A stretch of DNA of 37,660 nucleotides from DAOUKH01 sp034421515 (GTDB lineage: Bacteria > Chloroflexota > Dehalococcoidia > SHYB01), in contig DAOUKH010000022.1 of the NCBI GenBank assembly GCA_034421515.1, forward strand, positions 1-37,660, in the 5' to 3' direction. This document shows, in pieces, positions 1-7,972 of this stretch (position 1 is the stretch's first letter; each line of letters opens with the position of its first letter). The notes beneath the pieces were generated by a model. The model was not told where the DNA came from. It saw only the letters and a program-made list of their open reading frames with translations, and did not search any database. A program made the position numbers and the translations under genes.

Positions 1-142
1 CCGCGCACGCGGCAAGCACCGCCGCGGCGCCACCCGCCAGCATCAGCCGCAGGAACTGACGCCGGCCCATCCCCCGCGCGCTAGCGAACGCCCACAGCGT
101 TTCGCCGTCCGGCTGTCCTGCTCGGGGTTCGCGCTCACTCAT
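1..142 (-). CDS. Tat-exported lipoprotein, N-terminus only
   Basis: Only the first 47 codons lie in the window; the gene runs off the left edge. Read leftward from the ATG at 142, it has a hydrophilic lead of about 24 residues, then a twin-arginine stretch (RRQFLRL near residues 27-33). A short Ala/Leu/Gly-rich hydrophobic core follows, ending in LAAC, a lipobox-like cysteine. This is the layout of a Tat signal fused to a lipoprotein anchor, so the mature protein should be folded and cofactor-bearing before export and then tethered outside the membrane. Many molybdopterin or sulfite-oxidase-type enzymes of Chloroflexota begin this way, but the catalytic part is not visible and I do not assign a function. 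No strong ribosome site precedes the ATG. Confidence 0.6.
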   Translation of the reverse strand, partial: MSEREPRAGQPDGETLWAFASARGMGRRQFLRLMLAGGAAAVLAACA

Positions 143-270
143 GGGGATAAGATAGAGTCGCTTTGCTGTGGTGATAAGGATGTGCGCCGCATTAATTCAG
201 TTGAGATGCGCTAGAGGGGCATCTGTACCACGTGCGCGTTCCGACTTGCCGCGACGGAAGCCGTAATGCC

Positions 271-777
271 CTACTCGCACAGCGCCAACCCCTGCTCGAT
301 AAGGGGCGAAAGGGGAACCCGACCTCCCATGCCGTCACCCCGCCAGACGGTGCTCGTTCGAATGTCGCGAAGGCCAAGCTCGTCAAGTCGAGCGAGTGCG
401 GTACCGTTGAGGGCATATTTGTTGCGGCCGACCTCTACCCAAACCGCGGTCAACCGGTATCCGGCTTCGCTTATATTCCTGCAGTGCAACTCGGCGACAG
501 AGGTCGTCAAAGGCCATGCGCCGGAGTTCCCCCGTATCGTCTTGGAATCCGAGTCAGGCCCGGAGCATTGGATCACTATGAAGACCACGAGCGCGACAAG
601 ACCGGCAAGGATCAGAAGGCCGCAGCCGATTAGTTGTGGCTTCTTTGCCTTCAGGTCTTCGTTCTCACACTCGGTGCTGCAGTACAGGTAAGGAGTCTCC
701 TTTCCGCAGCGCGCACACTTCCCGCTGCCCTTGCGGCGGATTACCTCGCCGATGCTGGTTCCACGTTTCTCTGGCAT
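271..777 (-). CDS. Zinc-ribbon, single-TM, DUF2511-like protein
   Basis: 168 residues in three parts. Residues 21-37 carry four cysteines (C21, C24, C33, C37) spaced like a small zinc ribbon. Residues about 49-70 are one strongly hydrophobic helix ending in Cys71. Residues about 79-168 contain the pattern WPLT...LHC...YALNGTA that I recognise from the DUF2511 (YebY-like) family, which normally occurs in secreted or periplasmic proteins. The expected topology is ribbon inside and DUF2511 domain outside. An AAGGGGA ribosome site lies about 7 bases before the ATG at 777. Base composition is less GC-rich than the genes to the right, consistent with an accessory gene. Function unknown; fold assignment moderately sure. 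Confidence 0.72.
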   Translation of the reverse strand: MPEKRGTSIGEVIRRKGSGKCARCGKETPYLYCSTECENEDLKAKKPQLIGCGLLILAGLVALVVFIVIQCSGPDSDSKTIRGNSGAWPLTTSVAELHCRNISEAGYRLTAVWVEVGRNKYALNGTALARLDELGLRDIRTSTVWRGDGMGGRVPLSPLIEQGLALCE

Positions 778-1301
778 GGAATTCCCCTTGGAATGCTAGC
801 GCAGCGACAGCCTGCGGGCCGAGAAGTCGCCGTCGCTTCGTTTGGCACGCTCCAACGCATGCGCTGGTGGGCGCGGCGTCGACGGGCTCCTTATTGTCCT
901 CCGACGGATATATTGTCCCAAAGGATGCACACGGTCCACGTTCTAGTACCCCTTGGACTAATGGAGACGAGCCGAAGTGATATTTCCGATCGTTCGGCAC
1001 GAAACGCAATTGTCAGCCATCGCCTCGGCGCGATGGGGAAGGTTATGTGCTTGACCATTTCAATACCACCTTACCCCGTCGCCCCGCCCGAAGACGGGAA
1101 GAGTTGCCGAGATTCTAGAGCGCCGGAGCAATTGCGTTGCCGCGCCTTTTACACACCAGCCTATGCTCGTCGGACTCTCGGCATTCGGCCCGGCCGTTGC
1201 CTTGTGCGAGCGACACCACAGTAAACGGCTCAATTGCTGAGCGTCGGAGGCAGCACGCCATCGAAGACTTGCGCCGGTATAGGCTACTTATTTGGGGCCG
1301 C
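778..1301. other. Intergenic stretch without a convincing gene
   Basis: About 520 bases between the DUF2511-like gene and the next small gene. Open frames exist on both strands, but they show no recognisable domain, no good ribosome site and no consistent third-position GC bias. GC content is visibly lower than in the rest of the window. A possible CCCGTC/GACGGG hairpin lies near 1075-1098. I see no RNA gene or repeat from the families found elsewhere in the window. Confidence 0.5.
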
Positions 1302-1589
1302 TTAACGAGCGTCCAGAGACTTCTTAATCGCCAACAGGAGGTGATCCCGCATGTTCTGGTATCCCGCTTCTACGTATGGGTAGTTCTCCTGTATATCGAT
1401 GTCTGCCTGATTCAGTGGTACTCCTAACTGTTGGACACTCTCGTGTAGTCTAGCCAGGACACCAGTGGGTTGGTGCTCTAGAAGGCCCTTGAACGTTTCG
1501 CGCAAGGCGAATACTTGCCCTTGCGTGAATTGAATCGCCTTCTTTGTTAATTCATCGTCAGGTTTGTCGTTGCCCTGTTCGTCTACCAT
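1302..1589 (-). CDS. Small hypothetical acidic/helical protein, 95 aa
   Basis: Not recognised. The start at 1589 is chosen because GGAGGT lies immediately upstream at ideal distance; the frame is open 15 codons further up without another good site. The protein is hydrophilic, rich in Gln, Leu and Asp, predicted mostly helical, and has no cysteine, signal peptide or membrane segment. The first 15 residues are strongly charged and probably disordered. It sits alone between two intergenic stretches near tRNA-Leu in a lower-GC pocket, so an accessory origin is likely. It could also be a short conserved orphan. Confidence 0.6.
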   Translation of the reverse strand: MVDEQGNDKPDDELTKKAIQFTQGQVFALRETFKGLLEHQPTGVLARLHESVQQLGVPLNQADIDIQENYPYVEAGYQNMRDHLLLAIKKSLDAR

Positions 1590-1726
1590 GAGACCTCCTC
1601 GGCTGGGTGTGCCCTTTGGTTCGACGGCTACCATAGCAGGCCATCATGCTTCGGCGGAAGAAGGAGCCGTCGGAGGCCCCTTGCGGCGCTCTGGCCGCGC
1701 GCTAGCGTTCTAACATAAGTGACATT

Positions 1727-1810
1727 TGGTGCCGAGGGTGGGAGTCGAACCCACATGGGTTGCCCCAACGGATTTTAAGTCCGTCGCGTCTGCCGTTCCG
1801 CCACCTCGGC
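1727..1810 (-). tRNA. tRNA-Leu (anticodon UAA)
   Basis: Reading the minus strand gives a complete class II tRNA. The acceptor stem is GCCGAGG paired with CCTCGGC, followed by discriminator A and an encoded CCA. The anticodon loop is CTTAAAA between ACGGA and TCCGT, giving anticodon UAA. A long variable arm (GGGG...CCC type) and a T-arm GTGGG-TTCGACT-CCCAC are present. The long variable arm and UAA anticodon identify leucine. Confidence 0.97.
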
Positions 1811-1828
1811 GCCTAGAGGCTCCCGCCG

Positions 1829-1834
1829 ATTATA
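1829..1834 (-). promoter_or_regulatory. -10 box for tRNA-Leu
   Basis: The minus strand reads TATAAT, ending 18 bases before the 5' end of the tRNA. This spacing allows a short precursor leader. No clear TTGACA is visible at the 16-18 base spacing upstream. Confidence 0.55.
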
Positions 1835-1849
1835 GACCCGCCGGGTGCG

Positions 1850-3274
1850 TCACCCGTTGTACGCGGGACTCTGGAAGCGCGCCGGGTTTAAGACGCCGTT
1901 GGGGTCGAGGGCGTCGCGGACGCGGGCCGCCGCCGCCGTGTACTCGGGGCCGTAGTAGCGCTGGAACCACTCGTAGTGCTGCGGGAAGATGCCCTGCTCG
2001 CCGGTGGTGCAGCCGAACTCCGCCTGGAGGGCGACCATCCGCGCTCGGATCTTCTTCGCCAGCGAGCGCATTCGGTCGAAGTCCCACGAGTCGGGCGCGA
2101 AGAAGACCGGGTGGAAGGTGCCCGCGCCGATGTGTCCGATCCGCACGCCGTAGAGGCCCGGCTCCTCGGCGCGGACCTCCTCGATCATGCGGCCTGCCGC
2201 CTCCATGCACGGCACCATCGCATCGAGGGGGCCGTCCATGACCCCGCCGAAGAGCGGGAAGAGGCCGAGTTCCTCGATGAGGTTCGTTCCACCGCCGCCG
2301 CTCTGGTCGTCGCGGAAGCTCATGAGCCCCTCGAACTCGTCGGGCGTCATCGCATCCGTCCGCGACGCGCCCTGCTCCCGCGCGATCTCGAAGATCGCGT
2401 CGCGCTTCGCCTCCGCCTCCTCGGCGGTGAAGCCGTCCGTGCCGATGAGGACCACCACGCTCGACGTCGGGTTGTCGAAGCCGCCCAACTCGAGGAACTG
2501 CTGGTCGAGCAGCTCCATGAGCCGCGGCGGTGGCACACCTTGCCGGTACAGTTGCCCGACGGTCCGGCCCGCCGCCTCGACCGAAGGAAGGAAGGCGGCG
2601 CCCCAGCGGGTGTTGCGCGGCGCCGGGACAAGCCGCAGCCGGAGGTTGGTGATGACCCCGGCCATCGCCTGGAAACCGGCGAAGAGCCACGTGAGGTCGA
2701 CGCCGCAAGGACGCCGGTGCGAGCGCGTGCCCGTCTCGATGATCTCGCCGGTGGGCAGCACGACTTCGAGGCCCATCAGGTAGTCGCCCGGCTTCCCCGA
2801 GTGCGGGTCGACGGAGCGGCCGCTGGTGTTCATGCTCGCCAGCCCGCCCCACGTCACCGGCCCGACGAATTCCGGGTAGCCGAAGCCGTGCGGCTCCAGC
2901 GCCGCGTTCAACGCCTGCTCCGTGACGGCGGGGCCGATCTCGACGTAGCCTGAGTCGAGCGAGGGGCGTATCCAGTTCAGACGCCGCAGGTCGAGCACCA
3001 GCGATCCCGGCGGCTCCGGCCTCGTGATGTCGAGGGCCACCCAGCCTGTCCCCTGCCGGACGTAGACCGGCGTGCGCGCCTCGTTCGCCCGCTTGAGAAT
3101 GGCCGCGACTTCCCCCGCGCTCTCGACCTGGACCAGCGTGATCGGCTCGGTCCGCTTCAACTCGGCAGGGATGCGGACCGTCTTGTACGTAACGCCCCGG
3201 ATGATGGGGTCGGGGACCGTCTGGCGCACGCGGCCGGGATCGACGATGCCGTCGAGCAGCGCGAGATGATTCAA
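1850..3274 (-). CDS. FAD-binding oxidoreductase (FAD-linked oxidase, GlcD/VAO type)
   Basis: 474 residues. The first half is a PCMH-type FAD domain, with a VRQGTGW stretch where the pyrophosphate loop is expected and a GGLASMNTSG segment before a PHSG...GDYLMGLEVVLPTG motif. The second half is the FAD-oxidase C-terminal substrate domain, and the protein ends with the signature ALDPNGVLNPARF. Such enzymes oxidise a hydroxy-acid, alcohol or phenol at FAD; the substrate cannot be read. Start: TTG at 3274, supported by GGGAGGA six to seven bases upstream, and no usable ATG lies in the first 100 codons. It stands alone on the minus strand and is divergent from the MFS exporter, with a palindromic repeat between them. 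Confidence 0.88.
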   Translation of the reverse strand: MNHLALLDGIVDPGRVRQTVPDPIIRGVTYKTVRIPAELKRTEPITLVQVESAGEVAAILKRANEARTPVYVRQGTGWVALDITRPEPPGSLVLDLRRLNWIRPSLDSGYVEIGPAVTEQALNAALEPHGFGYPEFVGPVTWGGLASMNTSGRSVDPHSGKPGDYLMGLEVVLPTGEIIETGTRSHRRPCGVDLTWLFAGFQAMAGVITNLRLRLVPAPRNTRWGAAFLPSVEAAGRTVGQLYRQGVPPPRLMELLDQQFLELGGFDNPTSSVVVLIGTDGFTAEEAEAKRDAIFEIAREQGASRTDAMTPDEFEGLMSFRDDQSGGGGTNLIEELGLFPLFGGVMDGPLDAMVPCMEAAGRMIEEVRAEEPGLYGVRIGHIGAGTFHPVFFAPDSWDFDRMRSLAKKIRARMVALQAEFGCTTGEQGIFPQHYEWFQRYYGPEYTAAAARVRDALDPNGVLNPARFQSPAYNG

Positions 3275-3294
3275 GCCCGTCCTCCCACCTTAAA

Positions 3295-3385
3295 CCTCTC
3301 CCCCTCTGGGGGAGACTGAGAGAGGGCGCGCGCCAAAAGGCGCGCCAGCGACCCGAAGGGCGCGCTGCTCCCTCCCGCGAGAAGA
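3295..3385. repeat. Composite palindromic intergenic repeat (family B plus C-like end)
   Basis: CTCCCCC-TCT-GGGGGAG hairpin, a GAGAGAGGG spacer, then a GGCGCGCGCC/GGCGCGCC palindrome and a degenerate CTCCC...GAGAAG end. The same parts in the same order occur at 29388-29493, so this is a dispersed element and not a chance hairpin. It lies in the divergent spacer between the oxidase and the MFS gene. Confidence 0.75.
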
Positions 3386-3455
3386 GTTCCGCAAAGGTCT
3401 CCCCAGTATACCTACCCTGGCGCTTTGAGGGCGGAGGCGGTAAGGTTCGGCGGAT

Positions 3456-4718
3456 ATGCAAGAGACCGGCACACCAGGTTTCGTGGACCGGTTCCTGCCC
3501 TCGCTGCGGTTCAGGGACTACCGCTACCTCTGGACGAGCAGCCTGTCTGCCAGTGCCGCGGCGTGGGCGCTCATCGTGGCCCGGGGCTGGCTGGTCTTTG
3601 AATTGACCGGCTCGTCATTTTGGGTCGGCCTCACCACCTTCGCGGCGATGATCCCACTCTTTCTGGTGCCGCCGGTAGCGGGCTTTCTCGCCGACATGTT
3701 TCAGCGGAGGCGGCTCCTCGGCTACGTCTACTCGCTGCAGCTCGCACACAACGTGCTGCTCGCCGCCTTGGTGCTCACCGACGTCATTGAGCCGTGGCAG
3801 CTCGTCGTGCTGGGCTTCTTCAACGGCAGCGTGCGCGCCGCGCAGATGTCCGTGACCCAAGCCCTGTTGCCCAACCTCGTGCCCAGGGCACACATCCTCA
3901 ATGCGGTCGCGCTGAACTTGGCGACGATACACGGATCGAGGCTCATTGGGGCGGGATTCGTCGCCGGCCTGCTCGTCTCCGACGCCCCCGGCCCGGCCTT
4001 CGCCATCTGCTCCGCCTTCTATGCGGTGGCTTGGTTCTCCAGCAGCCGCATCCAATCGACTTCGACGGGCGAGATGACAGAAGGGGAGAGCGGCCTGCGG
4101 AACTTCACGGCCGGCCTGCGCTACGTCGTAGGGCACCCGTTCATCCGGCCGCTCCTGATCGTCGTCTTCTTCCACTGCTCGCTGACGATGTCGTTCGAGT
4201 CGATGCTCCCCGTGCTCTCCGAAGACCGGCTCAACGCCGACGGTGGCTTCAGCTACCTGATGATGGCAGTCGGCGGTGGGTCGCTCTTCGGTGTGATGGC
4301 CCTGTCCGGCCTCGGCAATGTCGTGTCGCGGGGGCGCTGGATCTTCGTCACCGCTGCCGTAAGCGGTATCAGTCCCCTGGGCCTTGCCTTCTCCACGAGT
4401 CTCACGCCGGCGCTGGCCGGCGCCTTCTTCATGGGGGCCTCCCAGGCGTCCTTCATGGCGCTCACCGCCGCCTTCCTTCAGGAGATCATCCCCGACGCCA
4501 TCCGGGGCCGGGCCATGGGCGTCTACACGCTCTTCCTCGGCGGCGTCATGGCCGTGTTCAACCTCATCAACGGCTGGCTGGCCGACGACGTCGGCGCGCC
4601 GGTGCTGCTCACCATCGCGGCGCTCGCCTTCCTCGGCATCGTGGCCGTCAGCCTCGGCCACCTCCCGCTCCGCCGCCTCTACGCCCGCGGCGAAGTCCTA
4701 GCCCCCGCCCCCGCCTGA
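3456..4718 (+). CDS. MFS transporter, DHA3/EntS-like exporter
   Basis: 420 residues with about 10-12 hydrophobic helices across the whole length. The loop after the second helix reads GFLADMFQRRRLL, the major-facilitator motif A (G-x-x-x-D-x-x-x-R-R). A second, weaker copy (IRGRAMGVYTLF) occurs in the C-terminal half. The pattern and length fit the MFS_3 (drug/siderophore efflux, EntS-like) subgroup. It should act in the cytoplasmic membrane as a proton-coupled exporter; the cargo is unknown. The ATG at 3456 begins a short cytoplasmic N-terminus before the first helix; the ribosome site is weak. The gene converges on the amidohydrolase with only 5 bases between stops. Confidence 0.88.
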   Translation: MQETGTPGFVDRFLPSLRFRDYRYLWTSSLSASAAAWALIVARGWLVFELTGSSFWVGLTTFAAMIPLFLVPPVAGFLADMFQRRRLLGYVYSLQLAHNVLLAALVLTDVIEPWQLVVLGFFNGSVRAAQMSVTQALLPNLVPRAHILNAVALNLATIHGSRLIGAGFVAGLLVSDAPGPAFAICSAFYAVAWFSSSRIQSTSTGEMTEGESGLRNFTAGLRYVVGHPFIRPLLIVVFFHCSLTMSFESMLPVLSEDRLNADGGFSYLMMAVGGGSLFGVMALSGLGNVVSRGRWIFVTAAVSGISPLGLAFSTSLTPALAGAFFMGASQASFMALTAAFLQEIIPDAIRGRAMGVYTLFLGGVMAVFNLINGWLADDVGAPVLLTIAALAFLGIVAVSLGHLPLRRLYARGEVLAPAPA

Positions 4719-4723
4719 CGCCC

Positions 4724-5848
4724 CTACCCCAGCCCGTACAGCTTGACCGCGTTCCCCGCCAGGATGGCGTGCCGCTCGTCGGCGGGGACGCCGGCCATGT
4801 GCTCCTCGATTGAGGCCTGCGAGTCCGGCCAGATGCCGTCGACGTGGGGGTAGTCGTTGCCCCACATGATGTTGCCCACGCCCGTGACGTCGCGAGTGCG
4901 GACGCCCACCAAGTCCTGGATGTACGTCCCGTAGACCTGGCGGTGGAAGTAGTAGCCCGGCGGCTCCTTCAGCGCATACCCCGTGTAGTAGCGGTGGCGC
5001 TCGAACACCAGGTCCAGCCAGGGCACGAACCACGCCATCCACCCCACGCCGCTCTCCACGCTCACGAACTTGAGCTTGGGGTGCCGTTCCAGCACGCCGC
5101 AGCAGGTGAGGATGGTGATCGGCTCACACATCATCGTCTTGTTCACGCTCATGAGCACGATCGTGTCGCCGGCGAACTCCTTCGCCAGCGGCCCGCCGTC
5201 GACGTGGATGTGCGCCGGCATCTCCAGTTCCTCCAGCACGTTCCACAGCGGCTCCCAGAACGGGCTGTTGTACTGGTGCTCCGACGGCATCGCGTACGGC
5301 GTCTCCCGCCCCGGAATCGTGGGGACGAGTGCGCCGCGCAGGCCCAGCTTCCGCGCCCGCCGCGCCTCCGCGACGGCGAGGTCGGCGTCCCAGACCGGCA
5401 GGTAGGCGACTCCCACCAGCCGGTCCGGCGCGGCGGCGCAGAAGTCGGCGAGCCAGTCGTTGTACGCCCGGATCATCGCGTGCTTCAGCCCGAGGTCCGG
5501 AGTCGAGAGCGGCGTGACCCCGTCGAAGATCACGTCGGCGTCGACGCCGTCCCTGTCCTGGTCGAGTAGCCGCGCCGCCGGGTCCCATCCCCCGCGCAGA
5601 CCATCCGAGAACGTCCGCCCCTGCGGGACCACGTCCGGCGAGGGCCGCCCCGCGTCGGCCGACACCAGGTTGAATCGCTGCTCCACCCCCTCGAACAGGA
5701 TCGTCTCGACTTCCCCAAGCTCGGGGTGTGCCCTGCGCACCGGCCTCGGAGCGCGGTCGCGGTACTCCGGGTCGATTCGCTCCGCCCACATCGAGGGCAG
5801 CGGGTTGACGTGCGTCCCCACCGAAATGACCTGGTAGTCGCGGACCAT
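4724..5848 (-). CDS. Amidohydrolase_2 family metal-dependent hydrolase
   Basis: 374 residues, TIM-barrel amidohydrolase of the ACMSD-like group (Amidohydro_2). The start at 5848 is chosen because AAGGAGGAG lies just upstream and the conserved N-terminal strand VISV-GTHVN begins eight residues in. Other recognisable blocks are the HIHVDGG strand, RHPKLKFVSVESGVGW, and the terminal GNDYPH...W segment that supplies the catalytic Asp. The usual first metal motif D-x-H (DSH or DTH) is GTH here, so one ligand position is altered. Relatives are decarboxylases or hydrolases of ring-cleavage and related acids. It is divergent from the CMD-fold gene, and the shared 107-base spacer probably holds both promoters. 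Confidence 0.85.
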   Translation of the reverse strand: MVRDYQVISVGTHVNPLPSMWAERIDPEYRDRAPRPVRRAHPELGEVETILFEGVEQRFNLVSADAGRPSPDVVPQGRTFSDGLRGGWDPAARLLDQDRDGVDADVIFDGVTPLSTPDLGLKHAMIRAYNDWLADFCAAAPDRLVGVAYLPVWDADLAVAEARRARKLGLRGALVPTIPGRETPYAMPSEHQYNSPFWEPLWNVLEELEMPAHIHVDGGPLAKEFAGDTIVLMSVNKTMMCEPITILTCCGVLERHPKLKFVSVESGVGWMAWFVPWLDLVFERHRYYTGYALKEPPGYYFHRQVYGTYIQDLVGVRTRDVTGVGNIMWGNDYPHVDGIWPDSQASIEEHMAGVPADERHAILAGNAVKLYGLG

Positions 5849-5955
5849 GGTCTCCTCCTTGCCTCTCCGGGCCCCGCCATCATAATGACCCCCGTCCGCG
5901 GCCCCAACCAGGACTCCGGCGGCGACTTCGACCAAGCAATCTCTAGGAGGATGAC

Positions 5956-6270
5956 ATGACCACGCAGGAAACCCCCGACCGCTCCGAAATCAGCCCGAAG
6001 TTCCGCGAAATCACCGACGACCTGCTCTTCGGCGACGTCTGGGAGCGCCCCATCCTCTCGCCGCGCGAGCGCAGCATCGTCGTCGTCTCCGCGCTCACCG
6101 CCCAGTACCGCGGCGACCAGCTCAAGCGCCACATCCGGCGCGCCCTCCGCAACGGCTTGACGAAGGAGGAGCTCGGCGAGGTCTGGCTCCAGCTCGCCTT
6201 CTATTCCGGATGGCCCACGGTCGCCAACGCCATGCAGCTCGCCCGCGAAGTCTTCGACGAGCAGGCCTAG
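5956..6270 (+). CDS. Carboxymuconolactone decarboxylase (CMD/AhpD fold) family protein
   Basis: 104 residues, the usual length of single-domain CMD proteins. The C-terminal half (LRNGLTKEELGEVWLQLAFYSGWP) matches the CMD helix pair. The Cys-x-x-Cys of peroxidase-active AhpD relatives is absent, so it is more like 4-carboxymuconolactone decarboxylase or an uncharacterised branch. AGGAGG lies 6-7 bases before the ATG at 5956. It is divergently paired with the amidohydrolase, and such pairs are common in aromatic or ring-cleavage catabolism, which suggests but does not prove a joint role. Confidence 0.85.
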   Translation: MTTQETPDRSEISPKFREITDDLLFGDVWERPILSPRERSIVVVSALTAQYRGDQLKRHIRRALRNGLTKEELGEVWLQLAFYSGWPTVANAMQLAREVFDEQA

Positions 6271-6310
6271 GCCCGCGCCCTCGTAGGGCGGTCTGTCGAG
6301 ACAGAGCGAC

Positions 6311-6796
6311 GTGGATCGGAAACGACCAGACGACATGCCGGAACCCGGCAGGGTCGTCTTTCCTCAGCGCGTAAAGCAAGCCCTGTTTCGGGAGCAGCGG
6401 GGCAGGTGTCGCTATTGCGGCCTGACCCACCGGATCCGCTTCTTGGACATAGACCACAAGTGGCCGGTGAGCCGGGGTGGCGGCAACGACGTGACCAACC
6501 TGCAGCTCCTCTGCAGAGCCTGCAACATGCGAAAGGGGATTCAGACCGACCAAGAGTTCCGGCAGCGGTACGGCCGTCTGCTACCCACCGATGGTGGCAT
6601 TCCCAATCCTCCGGTGCCGCAGGCGCGGTTTGCCAACGAGACTCAGAGAACGAGGGCGGCGCCCAACGTGCGCCACATCTACCACCAACGGTTCTCAGCC
6701 TGGCGCGCTCGTAGAGATGCTACCGGTGCCTTCGTGCTCCTCGCGGTCATTGTCTTGATCCTGATTATCGTTGGGCTCAGCCGGCTTGCCGATTGA
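6311..6796 (+). CDS. HNH endonuclease with C-terminal membrane anchor
   Basis: 161 residues from a GTG at 6311; an ATG at 6335 is an alternative start and neither has a strong ribosome site. Residues 33-36 (CRYC) and 68-71 (CRAC) form the structural zinc site. LDIDHKWPVSRGG (D48-H49) and N63 complete the HNH beta-beta-alpha nuclease core. Residues about 139-157 form one hydrophobic helix followed by a short polar tail, giving a tail-anchored protein with the nuclease in the cytoplasm. No phage, restriction or toxin partner is visible beside it. DNA nicking or cleavage is expected from the family; the target is unknown. It converges on the MaoC gene with 14 bases between stops. Confidence 0.86.
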   Translation: MDRKRPDDMPEPGRVVFPQRVKQALFREQRGRCRYCGLTHRIRFLDIDHKWPVSRGGGNDVTNLQLLCRACNMRKGIQTDQEFRQRYGRLLPTDGGIPNPPVPQARFANETQRTRAAPNVRHIYHQRFSAWRARRDATGAFVLLAVIVLILIIVGLSRLAD

Positions 6797-6810
6797 TGCT
6801 CTCCCCAGCT

Positions 6811-7971
6811 TCAGGAAGACCGCCGCGGCAGCAGCACCGTCGCCGACCCCACCGTCGTCGTCTCGCCGCGCTGGTTGTCCGCCCAGAGCTCGACCTCGAC
6901 CGGCGCCTCGCCCCTCACGGCGTCGCCGCGGCCCTTGGACGTGACCCGTCCCCGGAACCACTGCGTGTCGCCGACGATGTTCGGGCGGCGTATCTGGACC
7001 TCCAGCCGCCGGATGCGGCCGTGGTCGCCGGCCCAGTCGGTGAGCAGGTGCGCCGCCCACGCCGTGCGCATGCAGCCGAAGTCGTAGGCGTCGGGGAAGC
7101 CGCTCTGCCGCGCCAGGCTGACGTCCCAGTGCGCTCCCTCGACGTTGTCCTTGATGTTGTACTCGCGGTTGATGAGGACGGCGCGAGGGTTCCCTTGGCC
7201 GTACTGGTGGGCCAGACGGTTCGCCTGGCAGTACGCCGAGCCCCATCCCAGCACGAAGCCGATCAGCTGGGTCAACGTGAGCGGCCCCTTGATGAGCGGC
7301 GGAACGGCGTCACCCGCCTCGACGTCCTCCCAGTAGAGCGGCTCGGCTCCCCGGCGGCGGACGCGCTCCTCCTCGTACCCGCGCTCGATGGCCTCGATCT
7401 CGGCGTCGGTGTAGCGGTAGGGCTCCATCTCGCCGTACTTGGCCCGTCCCCGCGCCGCCTCCCGCTCGTAGTTGAAGCGGAGAATGACGTAGGACGCGAC
7501 CAGCTCGCCGTCCTGGTTGTAGTAGGTGTTGCGGTCGACCTGCTCGTAGGCCGTGCCGCCGAACGCGCTGGGCCGCTCCCGGATGGAGTCCATGCGGAAC
7601 ACCGAGCGGAGCGTGTCTCCCAACCGCACCGGCCGGTGGAACTCCCACCGGTCGGCGGCCCACAGGCCGAAGAGGCCGGGAAGCGGCCCCCGCCGAAATC
7701 CGTCCTCGGCCGTGAAGCCCTTGTTCGAGAAGACGTCGGGGAAGGTCGGCGGCGCGATCAGGCCCCCGTACGGCGAGCCCGCCGCGTAGGCGTCGTCGAG
7801 GTAGAGCGGGTTGTCGTCGCCCACGCCCTCAGCGAAGTGGCGGATCGCGTCGCGGGTCGCCTCGCTGATCCAGCCCTCGCACTCGTACTCCAGTCCGACG
7901 TGCCGCCGGTAGAAGTCGAGCATCTCCGGCGTCGCCTCGCCGCGCTCCCACTCGAACGCCGCCATCGCCAT
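6811..7971 (-). CDS. MaoC-like double-hotdog acyl dehydratase
   Basis: 386 residues, about twice the size of a single hotdog domain. The N-terminal half contains RHFAEGVGDDNPLY and GLIAPPTFP, the FAS1/MaoC N-terminal dehydratase block. The C-terminal half contains a second hotdog (WDVSLARQSGFPDAYDFG and WAAHLLTDWAG). Such proteins hydrate enoyl-CoA or dehydrate 3-hydroxyacyl-CoA substrates. ATG at 7971 immediately follows the stop of the SMP-30 gene (one base apart); a second ATG lies two codons on. It is the last gene of the eight-gene minus-strand operon. Fold assignment is firm, substrate unknown. Confidence 0.87.
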   Translation of the reverse strand: MAMAAFEWERGEATPEMLDFYRRHVGLEYECEGWISEATRDAIRHFAEGVGDDNPLYLDDAYAAGSPYGGLIAPPTFPDVFSNKGFTAEDGFRRGPLPGLFGLWAADRWEFHRPVRLGDTLRSVFRMDSIRERPSAFGGTAYEQVDRNTYYNQDGELVASYVILRFNYEREAARGRAKYGEMEPYRYTDAEIEAIERGYEEERVRRRGAEPLYWEDVEAGDAVPPLIKGPLTLTQLIGFVLGWGSAYCQANRLAHQYGQGNPRAVLINREYNIKDNVEGAHWDVSLARQSGFPDAYDFGCMRTAWAAHLLTDWAGDHGRIRRLEVQIRRPNIVGDTQWFRGRVTSKGRGDAVRGEAPVEVELWADNQRGETTTVGSATVLLPRRSS

Positions 7972-7972
7972 C

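Noticed and set aside
634..1224. Plus-strand frame of 196 codons in the low-GC pocket
   Set aside because: Overlaps the end of the DUF2511-like gene on the other strand, has no domain and no ribosome site.
1830..3461. Long open frames antisense or out of frame to the FAD oxidase
   Set aside because: Arg/Ala/Pro-rich translations with no domain, caused by high GC third positions of the real gene.
6292..6305. TCTGTC-GA-GACAGA palindrome before the HNH gene as a family D repeat
   Set aside because: Only loosely similar (GTAGGGCG before it); too degenerate to assign.
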